From: Sporomusa sp. KB1
GTDB lineage: Bacteria; Bacillota; Negativicutes; Sporomusales; Sporomusaceae
Assembly: GCF_007830295.1 (NCBI RefSeq)
Contig: NZ_VLKC01000002.1
Span: 3,025,219-3,089,218 of the forward strand
Length of the DNA stretch: 64,000 nucleotides
Direction: 5' to 3'
Part shown: one piece after another, positions 24,789 to 33,071 of the stretch
Numbering within the stretch: position 1 is the first letter of the stretch
Layout of the letters: each line of letters begins with the position of its first letter
Position numbers and translations under genes: made by a program
The notes under the pieces: model-generated
The model's database searches: none
What the model was told of the DNA's origin: nothing
The model's input: the letters and a program-made list of their open reading frames with translations, nothing else

Positions 24789-24949
24789 AGGGATAACACC
24801 TCCCGTTTGTAGTGGTATAGTTCTATTTATAATAAACTATAAAGCCGCTTGAGAGTCAACCAGTCATATGATGGTATATTGTTTATGAATAGCAAGGAAT
24901 TTCCCTGTACAATAGTATTATAGCAGATATATATAATGCAAATCTTTAG

Positions 24950-24996
24950 GCCAAAACTCTGCATAGTTTCAATTCTTTGCAGGGTTTTGGCATTAT
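24950..24996 (+). terminator. Terminator-like hairpin before the DUF4337 gene
   Basis: GCCAAAACTCTGCA and TGCAGGGTTTTGGC form a 14-bp stem (one G-U) with tail ATTATT, 55 bp before the next start codon. Confidence 0.5.
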
Positions 24997-25049
24997 TAGT
25001 GGGAATATATTTCTTGAACTCATATTTATTAAGCAGGAGGTAATACTAC

Positions 25050-25589
25050 ATGGAAAATAGCCAGCAAGGAAGTAAGTCATGGAAAGACAATATAGGTACA
25101 TTTATTGCTATTACAACTGTAGTTTTGGCAGTGTGCGCAACCTTAGCTGCATTTAAAGCAGCTGGATATGGTAATAAAATGGTGCTAATGCAAAGCCAGG
25201 CATCAGACCAATGGGCGTATTATCAAGCGAAAAGTATTAAAGAGACAACCTATCAGGTTCAACGTGATGCAATGGCAGTGGCCGCCCAGGAAGCTGGTAA
25301 AATCGAGCTGTATAAAAGCAAGCTGGACGAATACGACAAAGAAATTGCCCGTTATAAACAAGAAAAAAAGGAAATTACAGATGAGGCTAAGCGTTTAGAG
25401 AAAGACCGTGATATGGCGCAACAATTTAATGGGAAATTTGGACAAGCCTTGATTTTTTTACAGATCGGCATTTTATTATCTTCGTTAGCATCGATAAATA
25501 AGGTATATCTCTATTGGTATATGGGGCTTTTTGCAGGCGGTGTTGGTATCATAATGTTTTTATATACCTTTGCAAGTTCTGTTGTATAG
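25050..25589 (+). CDS. DUF4337-type membrane protein
   Basis: 179 residues: one N-terminal membrane span (IGTFIAITTVVLAVCATLAAFKAAG), a charged coiled coil (about 75-130, KSKLDEYDKEIARYKQEKKEITDEAKRLE), and two C-terminal spans (ALIFLQIGILLSSLASI and LYWYMGLFAGGVGIIMFLYTF). The conserved SDQWAYYQAKSIKE motif after the first helix identifies DUF4337. Function unknown. RBS AGGAGG. Confidence 0.85.
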   Translation: MENSQQGSKSWKDNIGTFIAITTVVLAVCATLAAFKAAGYGNKMVLMQSQASDQWAYYQAKSIKETTYQVQRDAMAVAAQEAGKIELYKSKLDEYDKEIARYKQEKKEITDEAKRLEKDRDMAQQFNGKFGQALIFLQIGILLSSLASINKVYLYWYMGLFAGGVGIIMFLYTFASSVV

Positions 25590-25638
25590 GGAATAAGGCA
25601 ATACGTATATACGCCTTAGAGGCGGGGGGATGTCTTTC

Positions 25639-26733
25639 ATGTTAAGCAGAAGATTTCGTATTCAGGATGTCGAGCCAGGGATGATGCTTGCAAAACCTGC
25701 TGCTACCATTGAAGGTAGGGTTGTTTTGACAGAAGGCACTGTTTTAACAGAGAAACTGATTGCCCGCTTACAGAATTGGCGTATCTATGCTGTAGATATT
25801 GCAGAAGAACAAGGAACGTTAGCGCCAAAGACAATACCGGAAATGCTGTCGTTATTTAAGAAACCTGGGCTATCAAAGCTTAAGAAAAAATTTTCTGCTG
25901 AGTATGAAGATAGTGTTAAAGAAGTGGAAGCGGCTTTTGAACAAATTCGCTATATGAAAGTAGTTCCCCTGATTAAAATGAGAGAGCTTGCCGACAGATC
26001 CCTGCGGGAATTTTCACTTGTCCCTGGTGGCATTAATTTACTATATATGTTGGCAGGGATGGGAGACCACCTAGCCTTGCACTCGTTGAATGTCGCGGTT
26101 ATTGCTGGGATTTTGGGCCGCTGGCTGGGATTTTCTGCTAAAAACCTACAGGATGTAATATTGTCTGCTCTTTTGCATGATGTGGGAAAAACCAAGCTTT
26201 CACCAGAGCTTCTCAACAAAAAAGAAGAGGATTTAACGTCAGCTGAAGTGGAAATGATAAGGCAACATCCGGTCGAGGGGTATCAACTGTTAAAGCGGAG
26301 TGCGTATCGTCTGCCTTTTAGTGTTCTTGCCGGAGTGCTGCAACATCACGAATGGGAAGACGGAACAGGGTATCCTTTACAGCTTGTCAGCAATAAGATC
26401 CATCTTTTTGCTCAGGTAATTCGCGCTGCTGACATGTATGCGACCATGACAAGTAATGATCAAGAAAATCGAATGACGCCCTTTTTGGCGGTGGAAACTA
26501 TGGTTAGGCAAGCATTTGAAAAATTGGACCCGGCGATTAGCGGTATATTTTTTGCTAATATTAGAGAGCAATTTATTGGGAATATTGTTCGTCTTAGTGA
26601 CGGGCGGGAAGCGGTAGTTGTTTATCTGAGTAAGCTTGTTTCAGAGCGCCCTGTCGTTCATACACAGGACGGAGAATTTATTGATTTAGAGCAGGTGCGA
26701 AATCTGTATATTACTGAGGTAGTCAATGTGTAA
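25639..26733 (+). CDS. HD-GYP domain protein (c-di-GMP phosphodiesterase)
   Basis: 364 residues from the ATG at 25639, 9 nt after GGCGGGGGG (the ATG at 25630 is too close). An N-terminal DUF3391-like segment (RIQDVEPGMMLAKP) precedes the HD-GYP domain, with HDVGK near residue 180, HP..G, and HHE...DGTGYP near 240. The metal-binding residues look complete, so hydrolysis of cyclic di-GMP to GMP is likely. It lies 42 bp upstream of a GGDEF gene with the opposite activity. Confidence 0.9.
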   Translation: MLSRRFRIQDVEPGMMLAKPAATIEGRVVLTEGTVLTEKLIARLQNWRIYAVDIAEEQGTLAPKTIPEMLSLFKKPGLSKLKKKFSAEYEDSVKEVEAAFEQIRYMKVVPLIKMRELADRSLREFSLVPGGINLLYMLAGMGDHLALHSLNVAVIAGILGRWLGFSAKNLQDVILSALLHDVGKTKLSPELLNKKEEDLTSAEVEMIRQHPVEGYQLLKRSAYRLPFSVLAGVLQHHEWEDGTGYPLQLVSNKIHLFAQVIRAADMYATMTSNDQENRMTPFLAVETMVRQAFEKLDPAISGIFFANIREQFIGNIVRLSDGREAVVVYLSKLVSERPVVHTQDGEFIDLEQVRNLYITEVVNV

Positions 26734-26775
26734 TGACTAGGTGGCTGCGTAAGATCTGAGAGGATAAACAAGACG

Positions 26776-28377
26776 ATGAAGATACAGGATATTGGCGGTT
26801 TGCTTTTTAAGGATCGTTCAGAAGTACGGCTAACAGGTATTCGGCGCTTGTGGAAGCGGCAGGCTGGCAGACAAAGAAAGCAGTTGCATATGTTAGAACA
26901 GGCGTATGCAAACTTCGAGAGTACTATCGCGCAGATCAATAACATGATAAAGGACAAGGGGAAACTGACAGACCTTCTAGATCAGCTTATAAATGAAGCC
27001 GGGATGACCTTTGGTTCGGAACATGTTTTTTTGAGTTTGCTTGAGGGACGGCCGCAGGTATTTTGGGTTGTGGCCTATAAGGGCAGTTGTGAACCGCGTG
27101 AAACTACGCTGGATCAGAAGCTGATGGGGTCAAGTTATGCAGCGGGTCAAATGGTTTACATTACTAGCAGGGAGAACCTGGAGGAGCATTTGCCGCGAAC
27201 TCTGTTAGGTATGCCGATTATGATTGACGGAAAGCTGGCCGGGGTTTTTGAGGTATTTTTTGAAAGTGGTAAAGTTCTGACTAAAGAGCAGCTCAAGCTG
27301 GCAGAAATATATGCGGCTCAAGCTGGGATTGCTGTAAAAATGGCCAGACTAAATGATACGTTAACAAGAAAATCTGAGGAGATTGCGCTGTTGCATGAAG
27401 TAGGGCAGGTTGTGGCGAAGCAGCCTTCACCAAGTATTTTGCTCGAGCAGGTAGGAAAAACCCTGAGTGCTTTTTTTAAGGCCGATGCCTGCGCCGCTTT
27501 TGTTGTTCAGCGCCATTCCACACCACCGGTGGTGCGGGCGGCGCATATTCAGAATCTGTTACCAGCGGATGTAGCGAGACTGGAATTTTTGCTTACTAAT
27601 GGAAAAGAGTCTGAGCTGTGGCAAGATACTAACCGAGTGTTAGTTACCCTGCCTTTGGCAGTTGATAAGACAGCTCAGGTAATGCCTTTGTTCTTTCGGC
27701 AGATTCTTCAGGGCGCCATTGTATTCTGTTGGGACTATGTGCGAGAGACTAGTAGTGATTTACCAATAGAAGCTACGTTAGCGACGATTGCCAATCAGAC
27801 AGCGATGGGGCTGGAACGGGAACATTTATATGGCAGCATCAAAAAATTTGGCTTAACCGATACACTGACGGAAATTGCCAACCGGCGGTACTTCGATTTT
27901 GTTTTAAAAAAAGAGCTGAGCCGGGTGCGGCGATATGGCCAGCCACTTAGCTTAGTTATGGTGGATATCGACTTCTTCAAAATGATTAATGATCGCTGGG
28001 GGCATCAAACCGGGGATATAATCTTAAAGGAAATGGGCAGTTTGCTAAAAAAACAATTTCGTGCTACCGATTTGCCTGCCCGTTATGGGGGCGAGGAATT
28101 TGCCGTAATTTTGCCGGAAACAGATGCTGCAACTGCGTATGCATTGGCAGAAATGATACGCGTGCAAACTGAGAAACAGGTATTTGCACCAAGTACTGAT
28201 AAGATCTCTGTAACCATTAGTGTTGGGGTAGCTACCGTAGAGTTTAGTGAGTACTTAGATAAACTTACAGAAGCTGACTTAATTTTCGCAGCCGACCAAG
28301 CATTATATCGTGCCAAAAGTTTTGGCCGTAACCGGGTAGAGGTTAGCGAGTGGAGAAATGAGGAACTGGCAGATTAA
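26776..28377 (+). CDS. GAF-GAF-GGDEF diguanylate cyclase
   Basis: 533 residues, soluble. An N-terminal helix is followed by a GAF domain (about 65-190) and a second GAF (about 205-350). A GGDEF domain (about 365-525) has TLTEIANRRYFD, the metal Asp in VMVDIDFFKMIND, and active GGEEF near residue 437. The inhibitory I-site RxxD (RATD) sits five residues before GGEEF, so product inhibition is expected. It likely makes c-di-GMP in response to small molecules bound by GAF. It forms an operon with the HD-GYP gene upstream. Confidence 0.93.
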   Translation: MKIQDIGGLLFKDRSEVRLTGIRRLWKRQAGRQRKQLHMLEQAYANFESTIAQINNMIKDKGKLTDLLDQLINEAGMTFGSEHVFLSLLEGRPQVFWVVAYKGSCEPRETTLDQKLMGSSYAAGQMVYITSRENLEEHLPRTLLGMPIMIDGKLAGVFEVFFESGKVLTKEQLKLAEIYAAQAGIAVKMARLNDTLTRKSEEIALLHEVGQVVAKQPSPSILLEQVGKTLSAFFKADACAAFVVQRHSTPPVVRAAHIQNLLPADVARLEFLLTNGKESELWQDTNRVLVTLPLAVDKTAQVMPLFFRQILQGAIVFCWDYVRETSSDLPIEATLATIANQTAMGLEREHLYGSIKKFGLTDTLTEIANRRYFDFVLKKELSRVRRYGQPLSLVMVDIDFFKMINDRWGHQTGDIILKEMGSLLKKQFRATDLPARYGGEEFAVILPETDAATAYALAEMIRVQTEKQVFAPSTDKISVTISVGVATVEFSEYLDKLTEADLIFAADQALYRAKSFGRNRVEVSEWRNEELAD

Positions 28378-28391
28378 GTGTTACAGGTGAA

Positions 28392-28446
28392 AATGCCCTG
28401 AACGCAGGCCGGACTAGACGGGCAAAGCGGTCAGGGCATTCTTTAT
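28392..28446. terminator. Terminator
   Basis: AATGCCCTGA pairs with TCAGGGCATT, with an internal loop and a T-rich tail. It lies between the convergent GGDEF and kinase genes. Confidence 0.85.
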
Positions 28447-28453
28447 TTAGTCA

Positions 28454-29263
28454 TTACTTGTTCAGGCGGTGAGCAGCATGGTAAGTAGGGCCGACAAAGG
28501 AATTCAAAGGAAAGGAAGCCTTGATGGCGGCAGTAATGAATTCTTTAGCCTGTTTAACGGCAGCAGGCACAGACAGGCCCTTAGCGAGCCCGGCCGTGAT
28601 GGCAGATCCGTAGGTGCAGCCTGCGCCATGGGTGTACGTCGTATTGATTTTCGGCGACTGTAAGACGGTAAATTCCTTGCCATCATACAGTACGTCCACA
28701 GCGTCGGCGGTATCCAGTTTAGCCCCGCCTTTTATTAATACATTTTTGGGGCCTAGTTTGTAGATTTCAGCTGCGGCGGCTTTCATATCCTCCAATGACC
28801 GAATAGAACCAATACCGCTTAACTGGGTGGCTTCAAAAACATTGGGAGTAATGATCGTAGCACGGGGAGCCAGTATTTCGCGAATACCAACTGTTGTTTC
28901 CGGGTGTAGTACTTCATCGGTTCCTTTGCAGGCCATAACGGGATCAATTACAACATTCTTAACTGCATATTGATCAAGCTTCTTGGCGACCAGTGAGATT
29001 ACTTCGGTAGTTGCCAGCATACCAGTTTTCAATGCATCCACACCAATTCCGCCAAGTACGGTCTCCATTTGTGCTTCAAGTACCTCAAGTGGCAGTGGGT
29101 ATATGTCATGGGACCAGTTATTATGCGGGTTTTGCGTTACGATGACAGTAATGGCTGTCATGCCATATACGCCTAGTTCCTGAAAGGTTTTTAAATCTGC
29201 CTGAAGTCCGGCGCCGCCACTAGTATCCGAACCGGCTACTGCCAGTGCTTTGAATATTGTCAT
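28454..29263 (-). CDS. Pyridoxal kinase / hydroxymethylpyrimidine kinase (ThiD family)
   Basis: 269 residues from the ATG at 29263 (RBS AAGGGGGA). Ribokinase-fold: AVAGSDTSGGAGLQADLKTFQELGVYG, VVIDPVMACKGTD, and the anion hole/catalytic Asp region TYTHGAGCTYGSAITAGLAKG. It contains the CxxxxS-type Cys of ThiD-like pyridoxal kinases (GAGCTYGS). Sequence alone does not separate pyridoxal from HMP phosphorylation. Divergence from a PdxR/MocR-type regulator 127 bp away argues for vitamin B6 salvage. Confidence 0.85.
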   Translation of the reverse strand: MTIFKALAVAGSDTSGGAGLQADLKTFQELGVYGMTAITVIVTQNPHNNWSHDIYPLPLEVLEAQMETVLGGIGVDALKTGMLATTEVISLVAKKLDQYAVKNVVIDPVMACKGTDEVLHPETTVGIREILAPRATIITPNVFEATQLSGIGSIRSLEDMKAAAAEIYKLGPKNVLIKGGAKLDTADAVDVLYDGKEFTVLQSPKINTTYTHGAGCTYGSAITAGLAKGLSVPAAVKQAKEFITAAIKASFPLNSFVGPTYHAAHRLNK

Positions 29264-29390
29264 AAATAAATCCCCCTTAATTTCCCATAGGTATCTCTTT
29301 ACCAAAAATATAATTGTATTATAAAATAAAAATGGACCTTTTAAAATATACAGAATCGACAATGTGAATAGGTACAGTTAGGAGGGTGTT

Positions 29391-30794
29391 ATGGAGTTAA
29401 TCCAACTGGATGCTACTAGCGGAAACCCATTATATATGCAGCTTTATACCTACATTAAGCAGGCTATTGAACAAAACCAGTTAAGTGAAGGCGATAAGCT
29501 GCCATCCATCCGGGGGCTTGCAGCAAGTCTCTCTATCAGTAAAATAACTGTTGAAAAGGCCTATCAGCAATTAATGAGTGAGGGCTACATCTTAAATAGC
29601 AACAGATCTAGATATCTTGTAAATAAATTTGAAGTGATGACTATTAAACGCAGTGTTGTGCCCAGGCAAATTTGTGATACAAAGCAGCAATCGGAGAAGA
29701 ACCAAAAAATTCTTTATGATTTTGCTAGCGGTGAGATGGATATTGGCGGTTTTGATTTTTCGCTTTGGAAACGCTATATCAACAAAGTATTGTTGGACAA
29801 GGAACGTCTTGTCGGTTATGGACATGTTCAGGGCGAGGCAGAATTACGTGTGGAAATTGCAAAATATATCCGTGATTCAAGAGGCGTCAACGCCCGGCAA
29901 GAGCAAATCATTATTGGTCCTGGGATACAGAGCCTGCTAAATACGCTGTGCAGCTTATTAAAATCTGAAGCCAATAGTATTGCCTTTGAAGATCCGGGAT
30001 TCAAAAATGGCAGACGCATTTTTGCCAATTATGCCTTTACAATCAGGGCCATCCCAATGAAAAAAGATGGTATTGATATCAACCAGCTACTTCACAGCGG
30101 GGCAAAGCTTGCCTATGTAAGTCCATCGCATCAATTTCCAACCGGATATATCATGCCTGCGGGCAAAAGAGTGCAACTCTTAAATTGGGCAGAGCGTGTT
30201 AATGGCATTATTATTGAAGATGACTATGACAGTGAGTTTCGCTATTTTGGCCGCCCAATTCCGGCGCTGAAAGGGCTTGATAATGGGGAAGCGGTAGTTT
30301 ATTTAGGGTCTTTATCCAAGGTAATACCACCGTCCATCCGGATTAGCTATATGGTATTGCCGGAAAAACTGCTGGTGGGATTTCAGCAAAACGCTGCTTT
30401 ATACAATCAGGCTACGTCGACGCTTGAGCAGCTTGCACTGGCCCAATTTATGGCAGATGGCTGTTTGGAACGCCAGATACGCCGTCTGCGTAAATTGTAT
30501 TATGGGAAAAAGGGTATGCTTGTTGATGCAGTCAAAGGTATTTTAGGCAACCATGTGGAAATTGAGGGAGCTGAATCAGGACTTTATATAATTCTTACTA
30601 TAAAATCCAAACTGGAAGCTAAGCAACTAGTGACACAGGCGCTAGGCAAAGGCTGCCGTGTAGCCTCTGTCCAAGACTATTATTTGCAGAATACACCGGA
30701 AAACACCTCTCGTATTCTCCTATATTTCTCGAAAATTCCTGCCAATGAAATCGAAGCGGCAGTTAGGCGGCTTCGGGATGCGTGGTTTGGATGA
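29391..30794 (+). CDS. MocR/PdxR-type regulator (GntR HTH fused to aminotransferase domain)
   Basis: 467 residues. Residues 1-75 form a GntR winged helix (GNPLYMQLYTYIKQAIEQN..LPSIRGLAASLSISKITVEKAYQQL). The rest is a fold-type I aminotransferase-like domain that binds PLP, with IIEDDYDSEFRY and the lysine in YLGSLSKVIPPSIR. Such regulators sense PLP and control B6 synthesis or salvage. Here the likely target is the divergent kinase gene. The shared intergenic region is A/T-rich, and I did not identify clear operator repeats. RBS GGAGGGTG. Confidence 0.92.
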   Translation: MELIQLDATSGNPLYMQLYTYIKQAIEQNQLSEGDKLPSIRGLAASLSISKITVEKAYQQLMSEGYILNSNRSRYLVNKFEVMTIKRSVVPRQICDTKQQSEKNQKILYDFASGEMDIGGFDFSLWKRYINKVLLDKERLVGYGHVQGEAELRVEIAKYIRDSRGVNARQEQIIIGPGIQSLLNTLCSLLKSEANSIAFEDPGFKNGRRIFANYAFTIRAIPMKKDGIDINQLLHSGAKLAYVSPSHQFPTGYIMPAGKRVQLLNWAERVNGIIIEDDYDSEFRYFGRPIPALKGLDNGEAVVYLGSLSKVIPPSIRISYMVLPEKLLVGFQQNAALYNQATSTLEQLALAQFMADGCLERQIRRLRKLYYGKKGMLVDAVKGILGNHVEIEGAESGLYIILTIKSKLEAKQLVTQALGKGCRVASVQDYYLQNTPENTSRILLYFSKIPANEIEAAVRRLRDAWFG

Positions 30795-30824
30795 TGGTTA
30801 TATATTTACAGAAAGGATGCTAGC

Positions 30825-31664
30825 ATGGCGTATAAACTAGTCTGTATTGATGTTGATGGGACGCTATTGAATAGTAAGCATAAAATTACTAATAGAACTA
30901 AGGCGATACTAGGGCAGGCACATCAGCAGGGTATTCATATTGTGATAAGTACCGGGCGGATGTATACAGATGCCCAATATTTTTCTACTCTTATTGGTGT
31001 AAAGTCCCCAGTGATTGCATCCAACGGAGCTTTCATAAAAGAAAAAGATAACGACCAGGTTATTTTCAAGGATGTTCTTGGCCTGGAATTGTCGCTGCAA
31101 CTACTGTCAGTATTTCAAAAACATCGCGTGAAGCCTTATTTTTGTACTCCTGATAAGTTTTATTATGGAAATGTGCTATTTAAGCTTTTTTATATTGCTA
31201 CGAAACTGCTAGGGAAAAGAAACAATTCCATTGATATGGAATATATTTTTTCCTGGCAGCGGTGGCATGAGGTAGTGCATAAAGAACAGAGTAATATGGT
31301 AAAATGTGAGATTATCTACCGGGATATTGCTTTGGTTGATGAACTGCGGCAGGAATTACAGAATATTGAACAGTTAGCAATCGTTAATTCGTCCAAACAC
31401 AATATTGAAATTAACCGCAAAGGGGTATCAAAGGGCAAAGCAGTAGCCATGTTGGCGGCGCATTATAATCTGAAGCGGGAAGAGATAATTACCATCGGTG
31501 ATAGTGAAAATGATGTATCTATGATTGAATATGCCGGCTTGGGTATTGCGATGGAAAATGCGCTGGAGAGCGTAAAACAAAAAGCCGATTATATAACAGA
31601 TTCTAATGATAATGAAGGCGTAGCGAACGCTATAAAGCGATTTGTTTTAGAAGATGGATTTTAG
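30825..31664 (+). CDS. HAD-superfamily (Cof-type) phosphatase
   Basis: 279 residues. Motif I DVDGTLL, motif II ISTGR, motif III Lys in GVSKGKAV, motif IV GDSENDVSMIEYAG, with a type IIB cap between. It resembles YidA/Cof sugar phosphatases, which can also act on PLP in related enzymes. That is noted only because the B6-related regulator is 30 bp upstream. Substrate unknown. RBS AGAAAGGATG. Confidence 0.9.
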   Translation: MAYKLVCIDVDGTLLNSKHKITNRTKAILGQAHQQGIHIVISTGRMYTDAQYFSTLIGVKSPVIASNGAFIKEKDNDQVIFKDVLGLELSLQLLSVFQKHRVKPYFCTPDKFYYGNVLFKLFYIATKLLGKRNNSIDMEYIFSWQRWHEVVHKEQSNMVKCEIIYRDIALVDELRQELQNIEQLAIVNSSKHNIEINRKGVSKGKAVAMLAAHYNLKREEIITIGDSENDVSMIEYAGLGIAMENALESVKQKADYITDSNDNEGVANAIKRFVLEDGF

Positions 31665-31690
31665 TTAATAAGTATATTTTGGCGAAGGAA

Positions 31691-32737
31691 TCAGAGAATC
31701 TCTTTTATAAAAATGGTTAACTCTTTTCCGAGGTCAACTTCTTTAGCTTGGAGATACGGTTTATTAAATTTATTAAAGAATACTCGCACAACGGGGCGCG
31801 GACCTTTGTTTTTGCGAACATTAGATACCACACCTACTTCATTAGTAGAAAGCCGAACCAATGATCCCAAGGGATAGACGGCAAGATTATCACACAGGGC
31901 ATTTACAATATTGGAATCAAAGAAAACGTCGCCAGTTCCATAGATAAACTCTATTGCCTGATAGTTTTGGTAGTTTTCTTGGCGAATGAGTCCATCATAA
32001 CTTCCACAGACACTAACAATACTAGCTCCGATCGGAATATTCTCCCCGCGTAATTGATTGGGATATCCTGTGCCGTTCCAGTTCTCATGATGATGATGAA
32101 TTATTTCACATATTTCTTCACGAAAATTTCTTTCTTTGGCAAGATAGTAGCCATAAGCGGGATGTTCTTTCCAGAGAGCTTCTTGTTGTTGATTTCGTTG
32201 GTTCATTCCTAGTAGGTGAGGCATTTCAAAACATCCGCAATCGTGGAGTAACGCAGCTGTCCCAATGACTTCCATATTCGCTTTGCCAAAGCCCATAATA
32301 CCAGCGACTAACAAAGAAAGAGCACATGTACTAATTGCATGATGATAAAGCAGCTTACTGTTTATTATTCGCATTTCCATACTGATTTTTACTATTTCTG
32401 GTTGTTTCACAATGTGCAGTGCAACTTCTTTTGCCTTTTTGGCAATCTCAACCATTTTATCTGAAGTGTTAGCATCAGGCGTTCCTGGTGCATAAGTAGA
32501 AATCCTTTTCAGCAATATCTTCTTGAGTTCTTCAGCAATTGTTTCTTGGGGATTAATCATAAGAGTATAAGGTTCCGCAATCCATACATCAAAAATACTT
32601 CTTGCTTCAAGCGTAGCAATCATTGCATCAGAAAGGATTGTCCCTTCTTTTAACAGCATGGTATTGGATTCCGGACATCTAACTGTTTCTGCGAGAACCA
32701 TTCCTGATTCAAGTGCTTTTACCTTTTTTTTTATCAA
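31691..32737 (-). CDS. HD-GYP domain protein 2
   Basis: About 348 residues if started at TTG 32737, which is preceded by AGAAAGGAT. The ATG-like longer start at 32812 falls inside a strong hairpin (32804-32834) and is unlikely. An N-terminal DUF3391-like part (KKVKALESGMVLAETV) precedes an HD-GYP domain with HDCGCFEMP, HP..G, and HHHHENWNGTGYP. HDCG replaces the more usual HDIGK, so the conserved Lys/Arg after HDxG is missing and activity could differ. Monocistronic on the minus strand. Confidence 0.87.
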   Translation of the reverse strand: MIKKKVKALESGMVLAETVRCPESNTMLLKEGTILSDAMIATLEARSIFDVWIAEPYTLMINPQETIAEELKKILLKRISTYAPGTPDANTSDKMVEIAKKAKEVALHIVKQPEIVKISMEMRIINSKLLYHHAISTCALSLLVAGIMGFGKANMEVIGTAALLHDCGCFEMPHLLGMNQRNQQQEALWKEHPAYGYYLAKERNFREEICEIIHHHHENWNGTGYPNQLRGENIPIGASIVSVCGSYDGLIRQENYQNYQAIEFIYGTGDVFFDSNIVNALCDNLAVYPLGSLVRLSTNEVGVVSNVRKNKGPRPVVRVFFNKFNKPYLQAKEVDLGKELTIFIKEIL

Positions 32738-33071
32738 AATGCCAACATCCTTTCTGATTCTATTTAGAGCGCTTTCAGATTTGAGACAACTATAACTATA
32801 ATCATACACCATAACATTTCAGGTTATGGTGTATTTTTCTAGAATTAACAAGATATTTACAATTGGATAGTTTACGACCAGTCAATTGTAAACTACTACA
32901 AAATAGTTATACCTTTAATAAAGGTATAACTATAATAATTGCCGCTACTATGTAAAATTAATAGAAAAATTACATTAACTTTACAACTAACCTGCTATTA
33001 CTCTCTAAAATAGAGTAAGTACTACAAATTTAACCTACTATGGTAGGGATTGTGTGCAGGTGTTGTGTTGA
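32738..33071. other. Divergent intergenic region with three hairpins
   Basis: It contains a 12-bp perfect inverted repeat at 32804-32834 followed by T5 on the plus strand, an 8-bp repeat TAGTTTAC/GTAAACTA at 32868-32895, and a 14-bp perfect repeat at 32903-32933 (ATAGTTATACCTTT and complement, loop AAT). It separates the divergent HD-GYP and CheA-like genes. The outer two may be operator sites. Confidence 0.6.
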
